A stretch of DNA of 64,000 bases from Cantharellus purpuraceus (GCA_025174535.1 JALBUN010000010.1:62001-126000); one strand, 5' to 3'. Counted from the stretch's first letter, positions 35,521-46,975 are shown. Notes: generated by a model from the letters alone, not told the origin. Numbers and translations: made by a program.

Positions 35521-35690
35521 GCCGAGCTTGAGGATGGAGACGTCGTGACCAGGGAGGGGGGACATCAGATTAAAGATAAACCAGAGGAGGGTGGAGACGC
35601 CATAACCAGGGAGGAGGGGTACCGGGTGACATATGAACCGGAGGAGAATAGTGATACCGTGACCGAAGAGGAGCCTTGGATGGAAGGCGA
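35521..35690 (+). repeat. 57-bp tandem repeat (19-residue acidic unit) inside the WD40 region
   Basis: About three imperfect copies of a 57-bp unit. The translated units share a D.V/AITRE core: GDVVTREGGHQIKDKPEEGG, then GDAITREEGYRVTYEPEEN, then SDTVTEEEP. The insertion lies between two WD40 motifs and keeps frame. Confidence 0.6.
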
Positions 35691-36135
35691 TCCAGCGCTG
35701 TATGTCCCTTTCGTTGCTTTCCCACCTGATGGTAGCCGCATTGCATCTGGATCAAGGGACTGCACAGTTTGGATCTGGAACACTGCGACTTGGGAGCAGG
35801 AGGCTGAGCTGACAGGTCATAAGGGTGGGGTGATGTCTGTGGCCCTCTGGAACAAGGGCTACTTTATTGTATCTGGATCGTGGAGACAACGACGTACGAA
35901 ACAGAACTTGTGCTGCCAGACCATTCACGCGGAGTAATGTCTGTTGCCGTGAACAGCAAAGAACAAGTGGTCTGGATCGTAGGCAAGACGGTTTGAATTT
36001 GGGGCACAGATTTCAATTCTACTGGAAGAGATAATGTCTACATCGGACATGGATGACACTGGGCTCCAGACTCAGACCGAGACAATGGCTGTGACGCCTT
36101 ACAATGATTTTATGTGCGCTTTCACGTGACGGTAC

Positions 36136-36397
36136 TGTTGGAAGGAACGCGTAGACGCGTTGCTGGATACACAACGGTCCACAACGTCTGTTGTGGTTAC
36201 AACTCCGGCCTTACCTGAGTGTGCCGTTTCGGCACGTGCGGCCGTATAAAAGGAAGATAAATTCTTCTTATAGTTCCCTCAGTCTTCGCTTTAACAAGAC
36301 TGAGGTTTGTGCTATTGTTCGTCTTTAGTTATATTTCATAGTCTAACCCTGCCTTCTAGTTTACACTCTAGCATTTGCTACTCTAAGTTGCGCGACA
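36136..36397. mobile_element. Solo LTR (262 bp) with 5-bp target-site duplication
   Basis: Starts TGTTGGAAGGAACGCG and ends TAAGTTGCGCGACA (TG..CA termini). It is flanked by GGTAC on both sides (36131-36135 and 36398-36402). It contains a TATA box (TATAAAAGG near 36246) and a downstream stem (CTCAGTCTT / AAGACTGAG), as expected for an LTR promoter. Removing the element and one GGTAC restores a WD40 frame reading LSRDGTRIVIGR across the junction, direct evidence of insertion. No internal retrotransposon genes remain, so it arose by LTR-LTR recombination. Superfamily (Gypsy or Copia) cannot be told. Confidence 0.8.
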
Positions 36398-37152
36398 GGT
36401 ACTCGTATTGTGATTGGACGGCCTGGTTCACTGGAACCATGCGAATAATGTGGCACCGTAGAATGCGAATTGCGGGGACATCCAGATGTGGTGTGGTCCG
36501 TCGCCTTCTCCGATGGCATCAGACGGCAAGGCCGTTCGAATATGGAACTGTCACGCGAAGAGCAAGGTAAGAATCAGATAAGGTGAGATCAGTGGCCTTT
36601 TTCGCATGCGATGGCAGTCGTGTTGTATTTGGGTCGTGGGGCAGCACGGTTCAGGTTTGGAACCCAGCGACAGGCCAGATTGAGAACAAGATAAAGATCC
36701 CGGGTATCATGTGGTCCATCGCCGTCTCGCACGACGATCTTTATGTCGTGTGGTCGAGAACGGCTTGGATACGGAATGTGACAATAAACGAGACAAACGA
36801 GTCTACTAAAGTGATGGTACGTCACTTACGTAACGAGTCTCCGATTGTTGGTCAAGGCATGGCGACAAAATATTCACATGGGGACTTCAGTGCACTTCTT
36901 TTGGGATTCCAATGTTGCGGTATGTGCGGGAATCCATCACTAAATCGGATAGATCCATGTGCCCATGTCATACGAATCTTCTTATCATAGACGGCTACAA
37001 TGGTATCCCAGCTTCCCTATGGGCCAGGCTTAACATAGGCAAACTATTGAAGACTCACACACCCTGCATACGTTGATAGATGTTTCCAATAAATTCTCTA
37101 AGTCTTCAAAAGTGGATTTGAAGGCTGTTGTACTATCAGCTCCGAGTCGACG

Positions 37153-39801
37153 ATGGCGAAAAGTACTCTTCTTGCAGTCGTCCTCGCAGGCGTGATCTCC
37201 GTGCTGGGCTCTCCCATGACCGGTGGTTGCAAGCATGTACTTAAAGGTACACCCTCGAGTCTCTCACGAGAAAGACTTACTGGAAGTGACATATATCTAC
37301 AGAGACATTCTCCCCATCAAGGGAATGGGTTAAGCAGCGACCTGCCCCTCCAGATCATGATTTGACCCTTAGGATCAGTCTGAAGCAGCCCAAATTCAAC
37401 GAGCTCGAGGAACATCTGTATGCTGTGAGCGATCCTGCAAGCCCACGTTACGGACAGCATCTTTCCAAGGAGCAAGTTCACGCCTTGATAGCACCAAGTT
37501 CCCACGGACTTCGCGCTGTCAATGAATGGCTTGCGTCAATGGGCTTCAATGTGGATGAGCTGGTCCGCTCGCCCTCAATGGATTGGTTGAAAGTCAAGAC
37601 CACTGTGAAGTTGGCTGAGGAAATGCTCAATACGGTACTATCCCATCATGCGACAAACTACCGCAAGCTGACAGTCACGATAAAAGACATATCACGTGTG
37701 GGAAAATATTAAGACCGGAGATTCACTCGTGCGTACCACAAGCTGGAGCGTTCCAGGCTTTTTGCACGAACATATCGATCTTGTGCACCCCACTACGATG
37801 TTCCGTGGGGGTCTTGGGAAAAGAGCAACAACCTTCAGGAAGAGTGACAAAGCTCCTGGGAAAGCTGTGGTCATTCCTATCCCTGCTGTCAACCCTAGCG
37901 CTGTGGATCCGTCATGCAGCCAGACTATCACCCCCACCTGCTTGTTAGAGCTTTACAATGCCACTACGTACAAGGTTCAGGCAGCAAATCTGGGAAATCA
38001 GATTGCAATTTCCTCATACCTTGGTGCGCCGGCCCTGCTTTCCAGTTGCTGATGCTGATGTTTTGTGAAGAACAATTTGCCAATATTGCCGATCTTCAAA
38101 TGTTCTATAAGGTGCTTCGACCAGAGGCTGTGGGATCCAATTTCACGGTTGTCTCAATCAACGGTGATTTCGCCTTACTTTCACATTTGTTTTCTCAAAA
38201 TTTTACTTGTTTTCCTAGGCGGTCAGAACGACCAGACAGTTGCCCTAGCCGGAGATGAGGCAAACCTCGACACTCAGGTACGGAAATCACATTTTAGTGT
38301 CCTTAGTGGGAGACAACATTCATGTCTAAAAATGTCTAGTATGCATTTGGCTTAACTTTCCCCACCCCAGCCACTGTCTTCACCACTGGTGGCTCGCCGC
38401 CTTTCATTCCCGACGAGGCTACTCCCACAAATACCAATGAGCCATACTTGGATGCACGTATTCTTCATTTTAGAATTACATTTCTTTAGCTCACAAAGCC
38501 GAGCAGTGGGTTGATTTTCTGCTGGCTCAAAGCAGCCTACCTCAGACGAGTACGTTGAATTGAAACCATGATTAGTGATATACTCATCGGTCAATGGATC
38601 AGTATCCACTAGCTATGGTTGGTCGCACTTCCCACTGAATGCTCTGCCCCTGTTGACCCGGTTATATAGGTGACGATGAACAAACTGTGCCACCATCCTT
38701 TGCAACGACAGTATGCAACTCATTTGCTCAGCTGGGTAATTGAATACGGCTGCTGGCCCGATGTCTGTTGACACGCTGTTTAGGTGCAAGAGGCGTCACT
38801 TTAACATTCAGCTCGGGCGACGGGGGGGTAGGCGATAACGACCCAGTAGGTACTCACCTTATATGAGTTGAGTCTTTTTGTTCACCCTGCCTCTAGGATC
38901 CCGCTACAACTGTTTGCATTACAAACGACGGTACTAACCGGACTACCTTCTTGCCAGGATTTCCAGCAAGTTGCCCTTTGTGGGTGCCAGATAGACAATA
39001 GTTTCTCAGAGAGCTTATCATCACTCCTCTGCAGTGTGACGTCTGTGGGTGGAACGGTTAACGTGGGTAATTCTCCCTGTAAACTGCAACTGCTAATCGC
39101 TCATAAGCGTAGGTTCCCGAGGTTGCTGTTACTAGGTTCGGTAGTGGTGGAGGCTTTTCGAACCTTGTGCGTCGTCTCTTTAGGGGAGTAATTGTTTACG
39201 AATGACCTCTCTCAAGTTCGCAAGACCTGCCTATCAAGATGCAGCAGTAGGAGCTTTCTTGGCAGGACTAGGAACCACTAACAAAGGACTGTTCAATGCG
39301 TAAGTGTTCTGGTTGATAGTTGACAAGTTCTCTTATCCTGAAAACATGGAAAACAGAGCTGGTAGAGTGAATGATCTGACCTTCTGTCACACTTGGCATG
39401 CTGAAATTTCCGTAGGGTATTCCGGACGTTGCTGCCCAGGGTGACAACTTCGAAATATTCTTAATGAAACAAAGAATATTAATTGGAGGAACCTCTGCGT
39501 CATCTCCTACGTTTGCTGGGATCGTTGCCCTTCTGAACGATGCTCGGATTGCGGCGGGTAAACCACCTCTTGGGTTCTTGAACCCATTGATCTACTCCAA
39601 GGCCACGAACGCTTTCAATGATATCACGGTAGGCTCGAACCCTGGATGTGGCACGCAAGGGTTTTCATGTGGGGTGGGATGGGATGCTGGTAAAGTCACA
39701 TGCACGTATACATTCAACTATATCACTGAAGCGTTCCACTAGTGACTGGTTTGGGCACGCCTAATTTCGGTCTGCTCAAAGACATTGTCCTCAGCAATTA
39801 G
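37153..39801 (+). CDS. Sedolisin (S53) serine-carboxyl peptidase, tripeptidyl-peptidase-like, secreted
   Basis: Acid-active secreted protease. About 17 exons join in frame with short introns. It begins MAKSTLLAVVLAGVISVLGS (signal peptide). The pro-domain has DPASPRYGQHLSKEQVHALI and the SSHGLRAVNEWLASMGF segment. Catalytic residues: Glu and Asp in AGDEANLDTQ, oxyanion Asp in FSSGDGG, and nucleophile Ser in GGTSASSPTFAG. Other conserved pieces are YAFGLTFPTPATVFTTGG, WVDFLLAQSSLPQTISTSYG, FPASCP.VTSVGGTVN, RFGSGGGFSN and GIPDVAAQGDNFEIF. The last exons encode the calcium-site region (FNDITVGSNPGC) and end VTGLGTPNFGLLKDIVLSN. The intron after TVN starts GTGGGT. Everything expected is present. 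TPP versus endo-sedolisin activity cannot be separated by eye. Confidence 0.92.
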
Positions 39802-40613
39802 TTACCCTTCCTCTGTTTCTCTTCCTCTGGTATAAATCGATATACAAGGTGAACCAACTAAGCTATCCATATATCATAGCCATACGTAAACGTGTGAGTT
39901 CAAACTAAATCTGTAGTGGAATTTGTAAGTTGGGAACAACGGCTGTAGTTGCACCGAGGCGAGCGCTCTTTGAGGTAGTGAGAGGTGACAGATGTGATTA
40001 AATAACGAGCTATTGTCACACGCTCTTCTCCACAGTCCAATGGGATCGTAATGAGTATGTAGTAATTATGCCTACTGGAAAATCCGTCATATTGGCTAGT
40101 CCCCCCAAACATGAAGACATGGCACACCACTACGTTTCAATGGAACCTCAACTTTTGGCCGGGACTGAATTTCCATGAGCTCCAACTCATCATCAGTCGT
40201 TGCTGTTGGCATATTAGGATCCGCAGGCATGACCTCCAGTGATGTTTTATTTCCTACACGCTCATCAGCGTGCGATTCCCCAAACTCTGCTATAACGGTG
40301 TCATGTATCCTTTGGACGCTTGAAAGCTTCCGGTAGGTAAGCCTCGGGAGGTGTTCGTAATCGGGTGTGCATTTCGCATTTGGAGGTCAAGATGAAGGCA
40401 GCAAATGATAATGGTAGAGAAGCTACGTATAGTTAGTCGAAACCTGCGAGGCATGACTCCCGAATCACCTGTTCTGCATATGGCACTGTTCTCGGTAATG
40501 GGTTTGCTAAGTATATTCAAACTTTGCCCAAATTTTGAAACAAAGAATACAAGAAATGCATCTCTTGCACTTCAACTTATCTGCCACGTGCCGGATATCT
40601 TCTTCCATAGCCT
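39802..40613. other. Intergenic region
   Basis: No gene supported. On the minus strand an open frame of about 75 codons (near 40140-40385, acidic, containing EVMPADPNMPTATTDDELEL) may be the tail of an unmodelled membrane protein gene, but I could not extend it. Confidence 0.3.
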
Positions 40614-42038
40614 CTACTTGAATTTCTTCATAGCTTCCATCGGAAGACACGACTCTGTTCCTTCCTTCTTGTATACAATGATCCCGCCACCAGACTTGCA
40701 GATAAGGCTGGCTCTGGAACCTTCTCCTTCTTGCACCATTATCGTCTGGATTACTCCAAGGACTTTTCTCAGCTTCGCCGGGTTCTCCTGTGCTTTTCTT
40801 GCCATTGGTTCCGTCTCGAGCTCTGCGAGTTTTCTCTCTCGAACTTCCTGAAACTCTCCACAATAATGGACGCACAAAAATATGTTAGGCGTCTGTGAAA
40901 GCATGAGCTGAGAATAGGTGTCGTCCCAGTCAATTGTGGCTGCAGATTTGGAGGAGCACGTCTTGAGCTCTAGAATATCAGACTGTGGGACGAATGATCT
41001 AGAACTACCTTGCGTGACGATGGTCAAGGTGGATTGATTAGATGTTGGATCCGAATCGGTTATGGTAGTTTGGGACATGTTGACTGTGAGCTTCTGAATA
41101 CTCGCCGTGAGTTCATCAAGTGGATCATTCATCGATATCTGGCTTCCCATCCCACTACTTGTTTTAGTTGGTATCTTTCTCGGAAGGCTCGCGTCGCATT
41201 TGAACCGCACTAACATCTTTAGACCTCCGAGATCCTGATTGAATGTAAGCTATCGCTATTATATGTGTAGATGCAGCAACAGCGTACATATGTTACAATC
41301 CTGTGATGTCCTGTTGCTGCTTCACAGCCATCCGGAAGCGTTGTGCTAGCCTTTTCAAACTCATTCTCGTATCCTGGTCCGCCTGGCTTCGTGGTTTCCG
41401 CCTCGCATCGCTGCATGAGAATAGTCTTGTGGCCTACGAGATCAACATCTATCCTAAATGGGCCTCCTTTTAGATCCCCTGATGCCCAACGACATAGTTT
41501 ACGGAGGCCGTTACGATCTGTAATAAAGTCGACGGATGCTAGCGAAAAATCAGGCGCGTAATGCGAGACCGCCGCGATGATTGGGAGGAGGGGCGAGGCA
41601 GGAAGTCGAGCGGCATTTTGATCTATGAAGACGATTCCCTTATCGAGGGACAGAGTACGGCAAAGTGCGTTCACGCCATACCGGGGGAGAGTCTACTCCA
41701 GAGAATGGGAGTCAGGGACACAGCGCAGTTGCAAGGACAAGACACTGGCCGGGAACAACGATAGTGGCAGTTGGAGCTGCTAACCAACTGTATGATGCCA
41801 CAGCTTCGACGCCATAGATCGAGATAGGAATCCACTGCGTTGCCACTTCAGAAGGCACAGGAATGCTGTTGATTTCGCTTCCTAGGCCCACCATAAGCTG
41901 ATCCATAGAAAATTCCGTTATTTCACATGGACGAGTCAGTATCGGTGGATTCGGATGGCCGTGGTTCGGGCCTCCTAGGAAGAGATTCCCTCTACCAGTG
42001 CGCCTCCGACTCGAAACATAAAAGCTTGCTCGAGACAT
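40614..42038 (-). CDS. Fungal protein of the family often labelled 'geranylgeranyl pyrophosphate synthetase'
   Basis: Minus strand, two or three exons. Start at 42038: MSRASFYVSSRRRTGRGNLF. Family landmarks in order: EITEFSMDQ, VEAVASYSWLAAPTATIVVP, FIDQNAARLPASPLLPIIAA, FSLASVDFITDRNGLRKLCR, FRIDVDLVGHKTILMQRCEA, HHRIVTYEFAGLKMLVRFKC, SDILELKTCS, DWDDTYSQLMLSQTPNIFLC and the end SCLPMEAMKKFK. This order matches a widespread fungal family whose database name implies prenyl synthesis. However, no DDxxD prenyltransferase motif is present, and the pattern (conserved D, E and K in the C-terminal half) looks more like a nuclease or decapping-type fold. Function is unknown and the usual name is probably wrong. 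The intron near 41690-41735 needs a GTCCTT donor. Confidence 0.62.
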
Positions 42039-42845
42039 GTTTGGTGGCTCGACTATGAGGCACGGACTCAGATCACAACGTGACCAGGAGCAAGTGGGCT
42101 TTTAACTTGGCGCTAGCCTCGTCAGTTACGGCCAGACGAGCTTCTTCATGGAACGTCACAGTAGAAGTCAGCTTGGTAATTCATATGCGGTGCACTTTAT
42201 GTACACGTTGTGGTGGTACCATTTGGCTGGTGTTCTCTAGATAAAGAAAACTGTTTTTTTCCGACAGCAACACACGGTCTGCATGCACTCAGCTTGCACA
42301 ATTCGGATGCATATGATCATTGAGCGCTGAGCGTGTTAGCGCCATAGGACCCCATTTCATGCTCAGAACAGGAGAATATGGGGCAATACTAGCCCTTGGT
42401 AATGATGTAACAGCTGCATTTCAGCATTTGCGTCCACATTCGCGTCCACACAGAGGAAGCATAGGTTTTTACAGCACATGTCACATTCCAGATCGTAGCG
42501 CTGTTCTTGCAGAATTTGAAGGCTGGCCAGCGTTCAAATATTGGGGATCCTGAGGTGTTATTCCGAGGAATAACCTCAAACGAGCTCATTCCCAGAAGGT
42601 GACTTTGACTTGGACACCAGTCGTGATTGATTAGGATCAGTGACCAGAGGTCCTACAAACGAAACAAGACATGATACGGGAACCCATCGCAGATGCAAAA
42701 TGTTAGCACCAACGTCAACGCATTGCAATTACGATTTTGCAATGCGACGATAAAGCGTTCTCCGTAATGGATACGCAAATATATGCCATCCCTGAAACCG
42801 CTAATCCGTCTTCCCAAAGCAAACATGCACAAAACGAGCTCACGG
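42039..42845. other. Intergenic region, no gene recognised
   Basis: Open frame 42320-42553 (plus) has no family likeness. Nothing else noted. Confidence 0.35.
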
Positions 42846-43955
42846 TCACTTTAGCAGTTCCTCCACAACCCTATCTTCTGCTATATTGGGCACATTGGCT
42901 CCGCGATAGTTCAGCCTCCGCAAGACGTCGATCTGTCAAAGAAGGATCGTGTTCCTCAACAGAACGACACCAACTACATCGACAAGAACGCACCACTTTT
43001 GTCCTTTCAAAACCGAGAGACTCAAACTGCTCGACGTGGGCTCTCTCTAAACCCGCAATCGCGATCTCATCGCGCTGTTCCTGCAACGTAACAACCGTGT
43101 AAAAATACACTGCACTACCAAGGGCATCAAATAGAGCTCACCTGTGGTTTGCCACTCTTCCCACTGACATTAGGTTTCTGACCAGGCTTTGAACCTGGTC
43201 TCGGAGGTGCACCTGCGTAAATCTCGGCCCAGTATCGTGCCGTGTCATCAAAAGAAGCGCGTGAAGTGGTGTAGTGCTTGGCGACTGTGAGAACGCATTA
43301 GATAGACAGAACCTGATATATTACAGCACCCACCTTCCGCATCTTGAGGATCTGATGGTTCAGGAGAGCAGAGGAGTGATTGGAGCGAGATGAGAGTAGA
43401 CTTTAATGTGAGGACTGGAGACCACGCGTCCTTCAGAATGTCTTTGCAGACGCTTTCAGGACAGCACGAAGTAATGGCTCTAATACTTACCTAAACAGAT
43501 AGCACCAGATGCTGAGGACACATTGGGATGGTAGACCTTGCTGGGGGCGAGGGGATCGAGGGGTGAGCGCGGCACGCGGAGTTGCGTTGGTGCGGGAGTC
43601 GGGCTCACGTGATGAACTTCATCTTGACGGGCTGAAACGGATACGAGTCTGGAATGACAATATCCTGCATATACGACCCGTCAGAACTAGTAGCGTGACT
43701 AGAGTGGTCCGTGAGAATGGAACGTACAACATCAAACTGACCGCCCTCGTACGGGGTGCCTTCTGGCCCCGGGAATGACCCTTTCAAGTGGAAGGGAGAA
43801 TCATCGATGAGCGTGATGCTGATGTTAGATGTCCTGTCGTTCTTGCAGTCTTGTGCGAGGCGTCAGTGAAAAGTATGCTCTGGTAGTTGAGGACACCTAA
43901 GGATGGAGAGCCCACCTGCTATCTCCTTGTTGACTCGACGAAGCCGGGCATCCAT
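42846..43955 (-). CDS. UBC1: Ubiquitin-conjugating enzyme E2 with C-terminal UBA domain (Ubc1/E2-25K type)
   Basis: E2 that charges ubiquitin on a catalytic Cys and, in this subclass, builds K48 chains. About eight exons. The start at 43955 encodes [13 protein letters not shown], then [20 protein letters not shown] and [20 protein letters not shown]. These continue into [19 protein letters not shown] and [20 protein letters not shown], where the Cys of GAICLD is catalytic. Then [20 protein letters not shown] and [20 protein letters not shown]. After a basic Pro-rich linker comes a UBA domain: [20 protein letters not shown] joined to [20 protein letters not shown], ending [10 protein letters not shown]. 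The UBA tail separates it from other E2s. Intact, stop at 42846. Confidence 0.93.
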
Positions 43956-45267
43956 GGATGAGGAAGACAAGAGTGAAATGAGAGTTGAAGAAGTCAGCCA
44001 GATGAGAACGCTAATACGGCGCTACTTCGATGCTACAAGCGGAGCCCGAAAGACGACACCGCTTCACGCCCGCTGTTACGAAACAATAACAGTGCATTGC
44101 ATACTTTCCAGTGACTTTAGTTCTGTTGTTGAAATCGGACTTGGATATAGGCGCAGTCAGCCAATTATTTGCCGTTTCCGTTCTAGAAGCTGCCTCCGGT
44201 ATATCGAATTCCAGACTCCCAAGGCGCAATTCTCTCCCCATGAAGCCCCTGCGTTGGAAACGCTTGAGATCTTATATAGCTATTCAACGGCGCCATTTAG
44301 TGGGATTGGGCGGCATATACTTAACAAGAGCAAGTTGGACGAAATCCATATTCGCCGTGTCTGTACGAGGCAAGTGCAAGCCCAAATGTATCTGTATATT
44401 ATTCTCTCTGATTTAGGCGGACGTTTAATCTCCTTGTCTTCCGATGCACCGGTTGAACCGTGGCCAGTGAGGCAAGATTTCTTCAGTTCACTATAAGTAC
44501 TTAGTTGTCTTTTCCATTCTGTCACTTACCATTATGCTCTTCTTCGCATGCAGCTTGGTGAGAGAGGACTTGATTCGAGAGGACTTGATTCCTTGCAGCG
44601 CAGGTCCTGGTATCCACAGGTAATGGAGATGTCCACTTGTTCTGTGATGACACTGATGCCTGTTACGCTGGAGCAATCGGAGAGCAGTTGCCGCATCCTG
44701 TGCTGAGTTTTTTTTCCAGCTTTCTTTCGATGTAAAGTGTGCTGTGGGAACTGGGAAGCCTCATTATGTATTTTCCCACCCTCGACAAGCTTTTGTGGCA
44801 CTCTTATGCAGACTTCAAGCATCTCTTAATGCTATGTTCCCACAGCAATATATCGATGGGAGGCTAGGGAAAATAGACTGCAGGAGAAAGCTTCTTTCTC
44901 GTGACCCATAACTCTTTACCGCCGGCATGTCTCCGAGTGTGTCCTATGCATGGGTTTGGTGTGCCCGGTGCGGTCTGTGACAGCTGTCTATGAGACTTTG
45001 GAATGATATGTGGTTTTCCTTCCTACTTCCTTCCTACTTTCTCCGATACGGCACCATCAGGCATTGGCGATCAATGCCAATGGCATGGAGTCATGGTAGG
45101 CTTCTTGCCCGTTGCGATCGCAAACCTTGTGACTTTCCACCCAGTTCAACATTCCTTACACCGCAGGCTTGGGACTCACCCGATGTATTGGAAGCATTGT
45201 GGGATTCTTAGTATCTATACTTATAGTCCACATACGCTGACATGCTGAAATCTGGAACTGTTTGCAG
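43956..45267. other. Divergent intergenic region
   Basis: Between the E2 start and the amidohydrolase start. A 197-codon plus-strand frame (43903-44496) overlaps the E2 first exon antisense, has no family likeness and is taken as chance. Nothing else supported. Confidence 0.35.
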
Positions 45268-46699
45268 ATGCCTATTCCCCCTCTGCTTGCTGTAGCCTTC
45301 CTCAGCTCTCTTGTGTCTATTAATGCCAGGGTCTGGAATGATACCGGGAAGGGAGCTATTATCTTCGAGGAGGCATGGACAATACCTGAACTTATCGAGC
45401 AAGAAAGGTATGTGATCGCTGTATCGAGCTTTTCCGCGAGTCACTGAGATACGGCCCGGTTGATAGCAATGTTCCTCCGCCGTTGTGTAAGTTATTTATG
45501 CAGGGACTACCCTTGTAAACGCATATATAACTAAGCCTCATAATAGCTGAATCCACTGCAGAACTGGAGGCGAACTTGCTCGACATACATAATCAACGTC
45601 TTGCCCAGATGGATGCCACAGGAGTGGATTTCGTCAATCCACTTTCATTCTTGTGTTTGAATCATTTAATTTATTCCTTTCTCTCTTAGATGGTGCTCTC
45701 TTGCGCATCCCCCTGTGTCCAAGGGATTTCAGACCCGGTGACTGCTGCAGAACTGGCTGCCCACGTAAACAATGTGCTTGCGGCATCTATCTCTAACAAT
45801 ACCATGCGCTTTGGGGCGTTTGCAGCTCTAGCGATGCATAATGCCACTTTGGCAGCAGAAGAGCTCAAACGCAGTGTCAATGAACTCGGTTTTCTAGGCG
45901 CATTGCTGAATGATTACCAACAATCCGGACCTGACAATGGTTGGTACCATTTGCAATTGTTGCCCATATGAAATCACGTTACCCTTGATGACAGCTACCT
46001 TACTCTACTACGATCAACCCGAATATGACGTATTTTGGCAAACGGTGACCGACTTGGACGTCCCTGTATACTTGCATCCTCGTGTGGGCATATCTCAACT
46101 TTCCACTTTGCAGTACCGGCATTCCATTTTCTTGAATGGGGCCCCGCAAGAATTCGCAGCAACCCTTTCCAATCACATTCTTGGTTTATGTGCAAACGGT
46201 GTTTTCGAGTGAATCAAGTTCTTTTAGACATGGCGCTCACACGAATCTCATGCTTCTCGTTACGCGCAGCCGCTTCCCAAAACTCAAAGTAATTGTGGGG
46301 CACTTGGGGGAACGCATCCCATCCGACCTCTTCAGAATTGATGAACGTAGGCTTTCATCTAATGCTTCTATCATTTGGGCAGGTGACAATTATGTCTAAT
46401 CAGAGCTAGCGCGTGAAATTCCTAAGGGAATGCCTATGCTGCGCAACGTCTCTTATTATTGGAAGACCAACTTATTCGAGACTACTTCTGCAAACTTTGC
46501 TACTCCTCTTCTCCGCTTTCATATCGACCAGATCGGACTGGATCGGATTCTCTACTCAGTGGATTATCCCTTTGCACAAATGACGGAGGGAGCAACATGG
46601 CTTAGCAGCCTCCCTTTGAAACACGACGACTTGACAAGGCTGAAAAGGGGATTAGCTATTGATTTATTGGGCTTAAACAAACAGAAAGGCACACATTAG
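45268..46699 (+). CDS. Amidohydrolase/decarboxylase-like protein with signal peptide (2,3-dihydroxybenzoate decarboxylase type)
   Basis: Metal-dependent TIM-barrel enzyme related to aromatic acid decarboxylases. About six introns. It starts MPIPPLLAVAFLSSLVSINA, which looks like a secretion signal. The N-terminal metal-ligand region is IIFEEAWTIPE, where the Glu replaces the His-x-His of other amidohydrolases, as in 2,3-dihydroxybenzoate decarboxylase. Further landmarks: MDATGVDFMVLSCASPCVQG, ELKRSVNELGFLGALLND, TLLYYDQPEYDVFWQTVTDL, PVYLHPR (ligand His), PKLKVIVGHLGERIPSDLFR, NVSYYWKTNLFETTSANF and LDRILYSVDYPFAQ (ligand Asp). The C-terminus ends LGLNKQKGTH. Intact by eye. Substrate unknown; an aromatic acid is likely by family. 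The signal peptide is unusual for this class. Confidence 0.78.
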
Positions 46700-46765
46700 A
46701 ACTTTTCTACTAGATATGTCAAGTACAAGCTACAAAGACGTCTGGTTGATATGTAAAGTTTAAAG

Positions 46766-46975
46766 TGTTGGAGTATAGAGCATATGTGCAGTGTAAGCAC
46801 ATATGTGGAGTATGTCCACGTTAATGACACACCGCGGGATCGGGTGTCCGTCGGAACTCTGTTTTCTATTTTTGAGTATTTTTCTCTTGCAGACGTATAT
46901 AATACGTCTGTGGTGGTTTCCTCACCCTCAGCCGAATCCACAATATACGGACTGAGCTTTATTATTCAGATTACA
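46766..46975. mobile_element. Probable solo LTR (210 bp)
   Basis: Starts TGTTGGAGTATAGAGCATAT and ends ATTATTCAGATTACA, with TG..CA termini. Flanks are TAAAG (46761-46765) and TAAAA (46976-46980), four of five matching. Inside are two perfect palindromic stems: CATATGTGC/GCACATATG near 46782-46806, and CAGACGTAT/ATACGTCTG around 46891-46911, the latter enclosing the TATA-like TATATAAT. This arrangement resembles fungal Copia-type LTRs. No internal domain is present. Confidence 0.5.

Larger units (their letters stand above)
32544..36990 (+). pseudogene. Decayed NACHT-WD40 NLR-like gene, interrupted by a solo LTR
   Basis: Intact relatives are STAND NTPases with a NACHT switch and C-terminal WD40 sensor repeats. 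Order seen: Ser/Pro-rich N-terminus from MSNKADGGKLASFRNTLRNN; helical region with GSKGLLSMLNTVGYAFPPLK; Walker A in DAGTGKSSIAHTLSELLDE (about 33843); GASFFCSRSASQEVRNTRII; Walker B-like VIIDALDECTEP (about 34143); LFIYAATAVRYIG; HLLHWFECLSSMREFRSGVK; then WD40 pieces at about 35385-35485, 35700-35910 and 36460-36760. Breaks: the frame changes between the N-terminal part and NSPADDGNINQF (near 32890-32915), twice between DDIP and Walker A (33805-33850), again after SVVACA (34215-34225), and stops occur near 34405 and in the WD40 part. An LTR splits one WD40 repeat. Not expected to make a full-length protein. Confidence 0.8.

Noticed and set aside
43903..44496. 197-codon plus-strand open frame
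   Set aside because: Overlaps the first exon of the E2 gene antisense, has no family likeness or signal, and composition looks random; taken as a chance frame.
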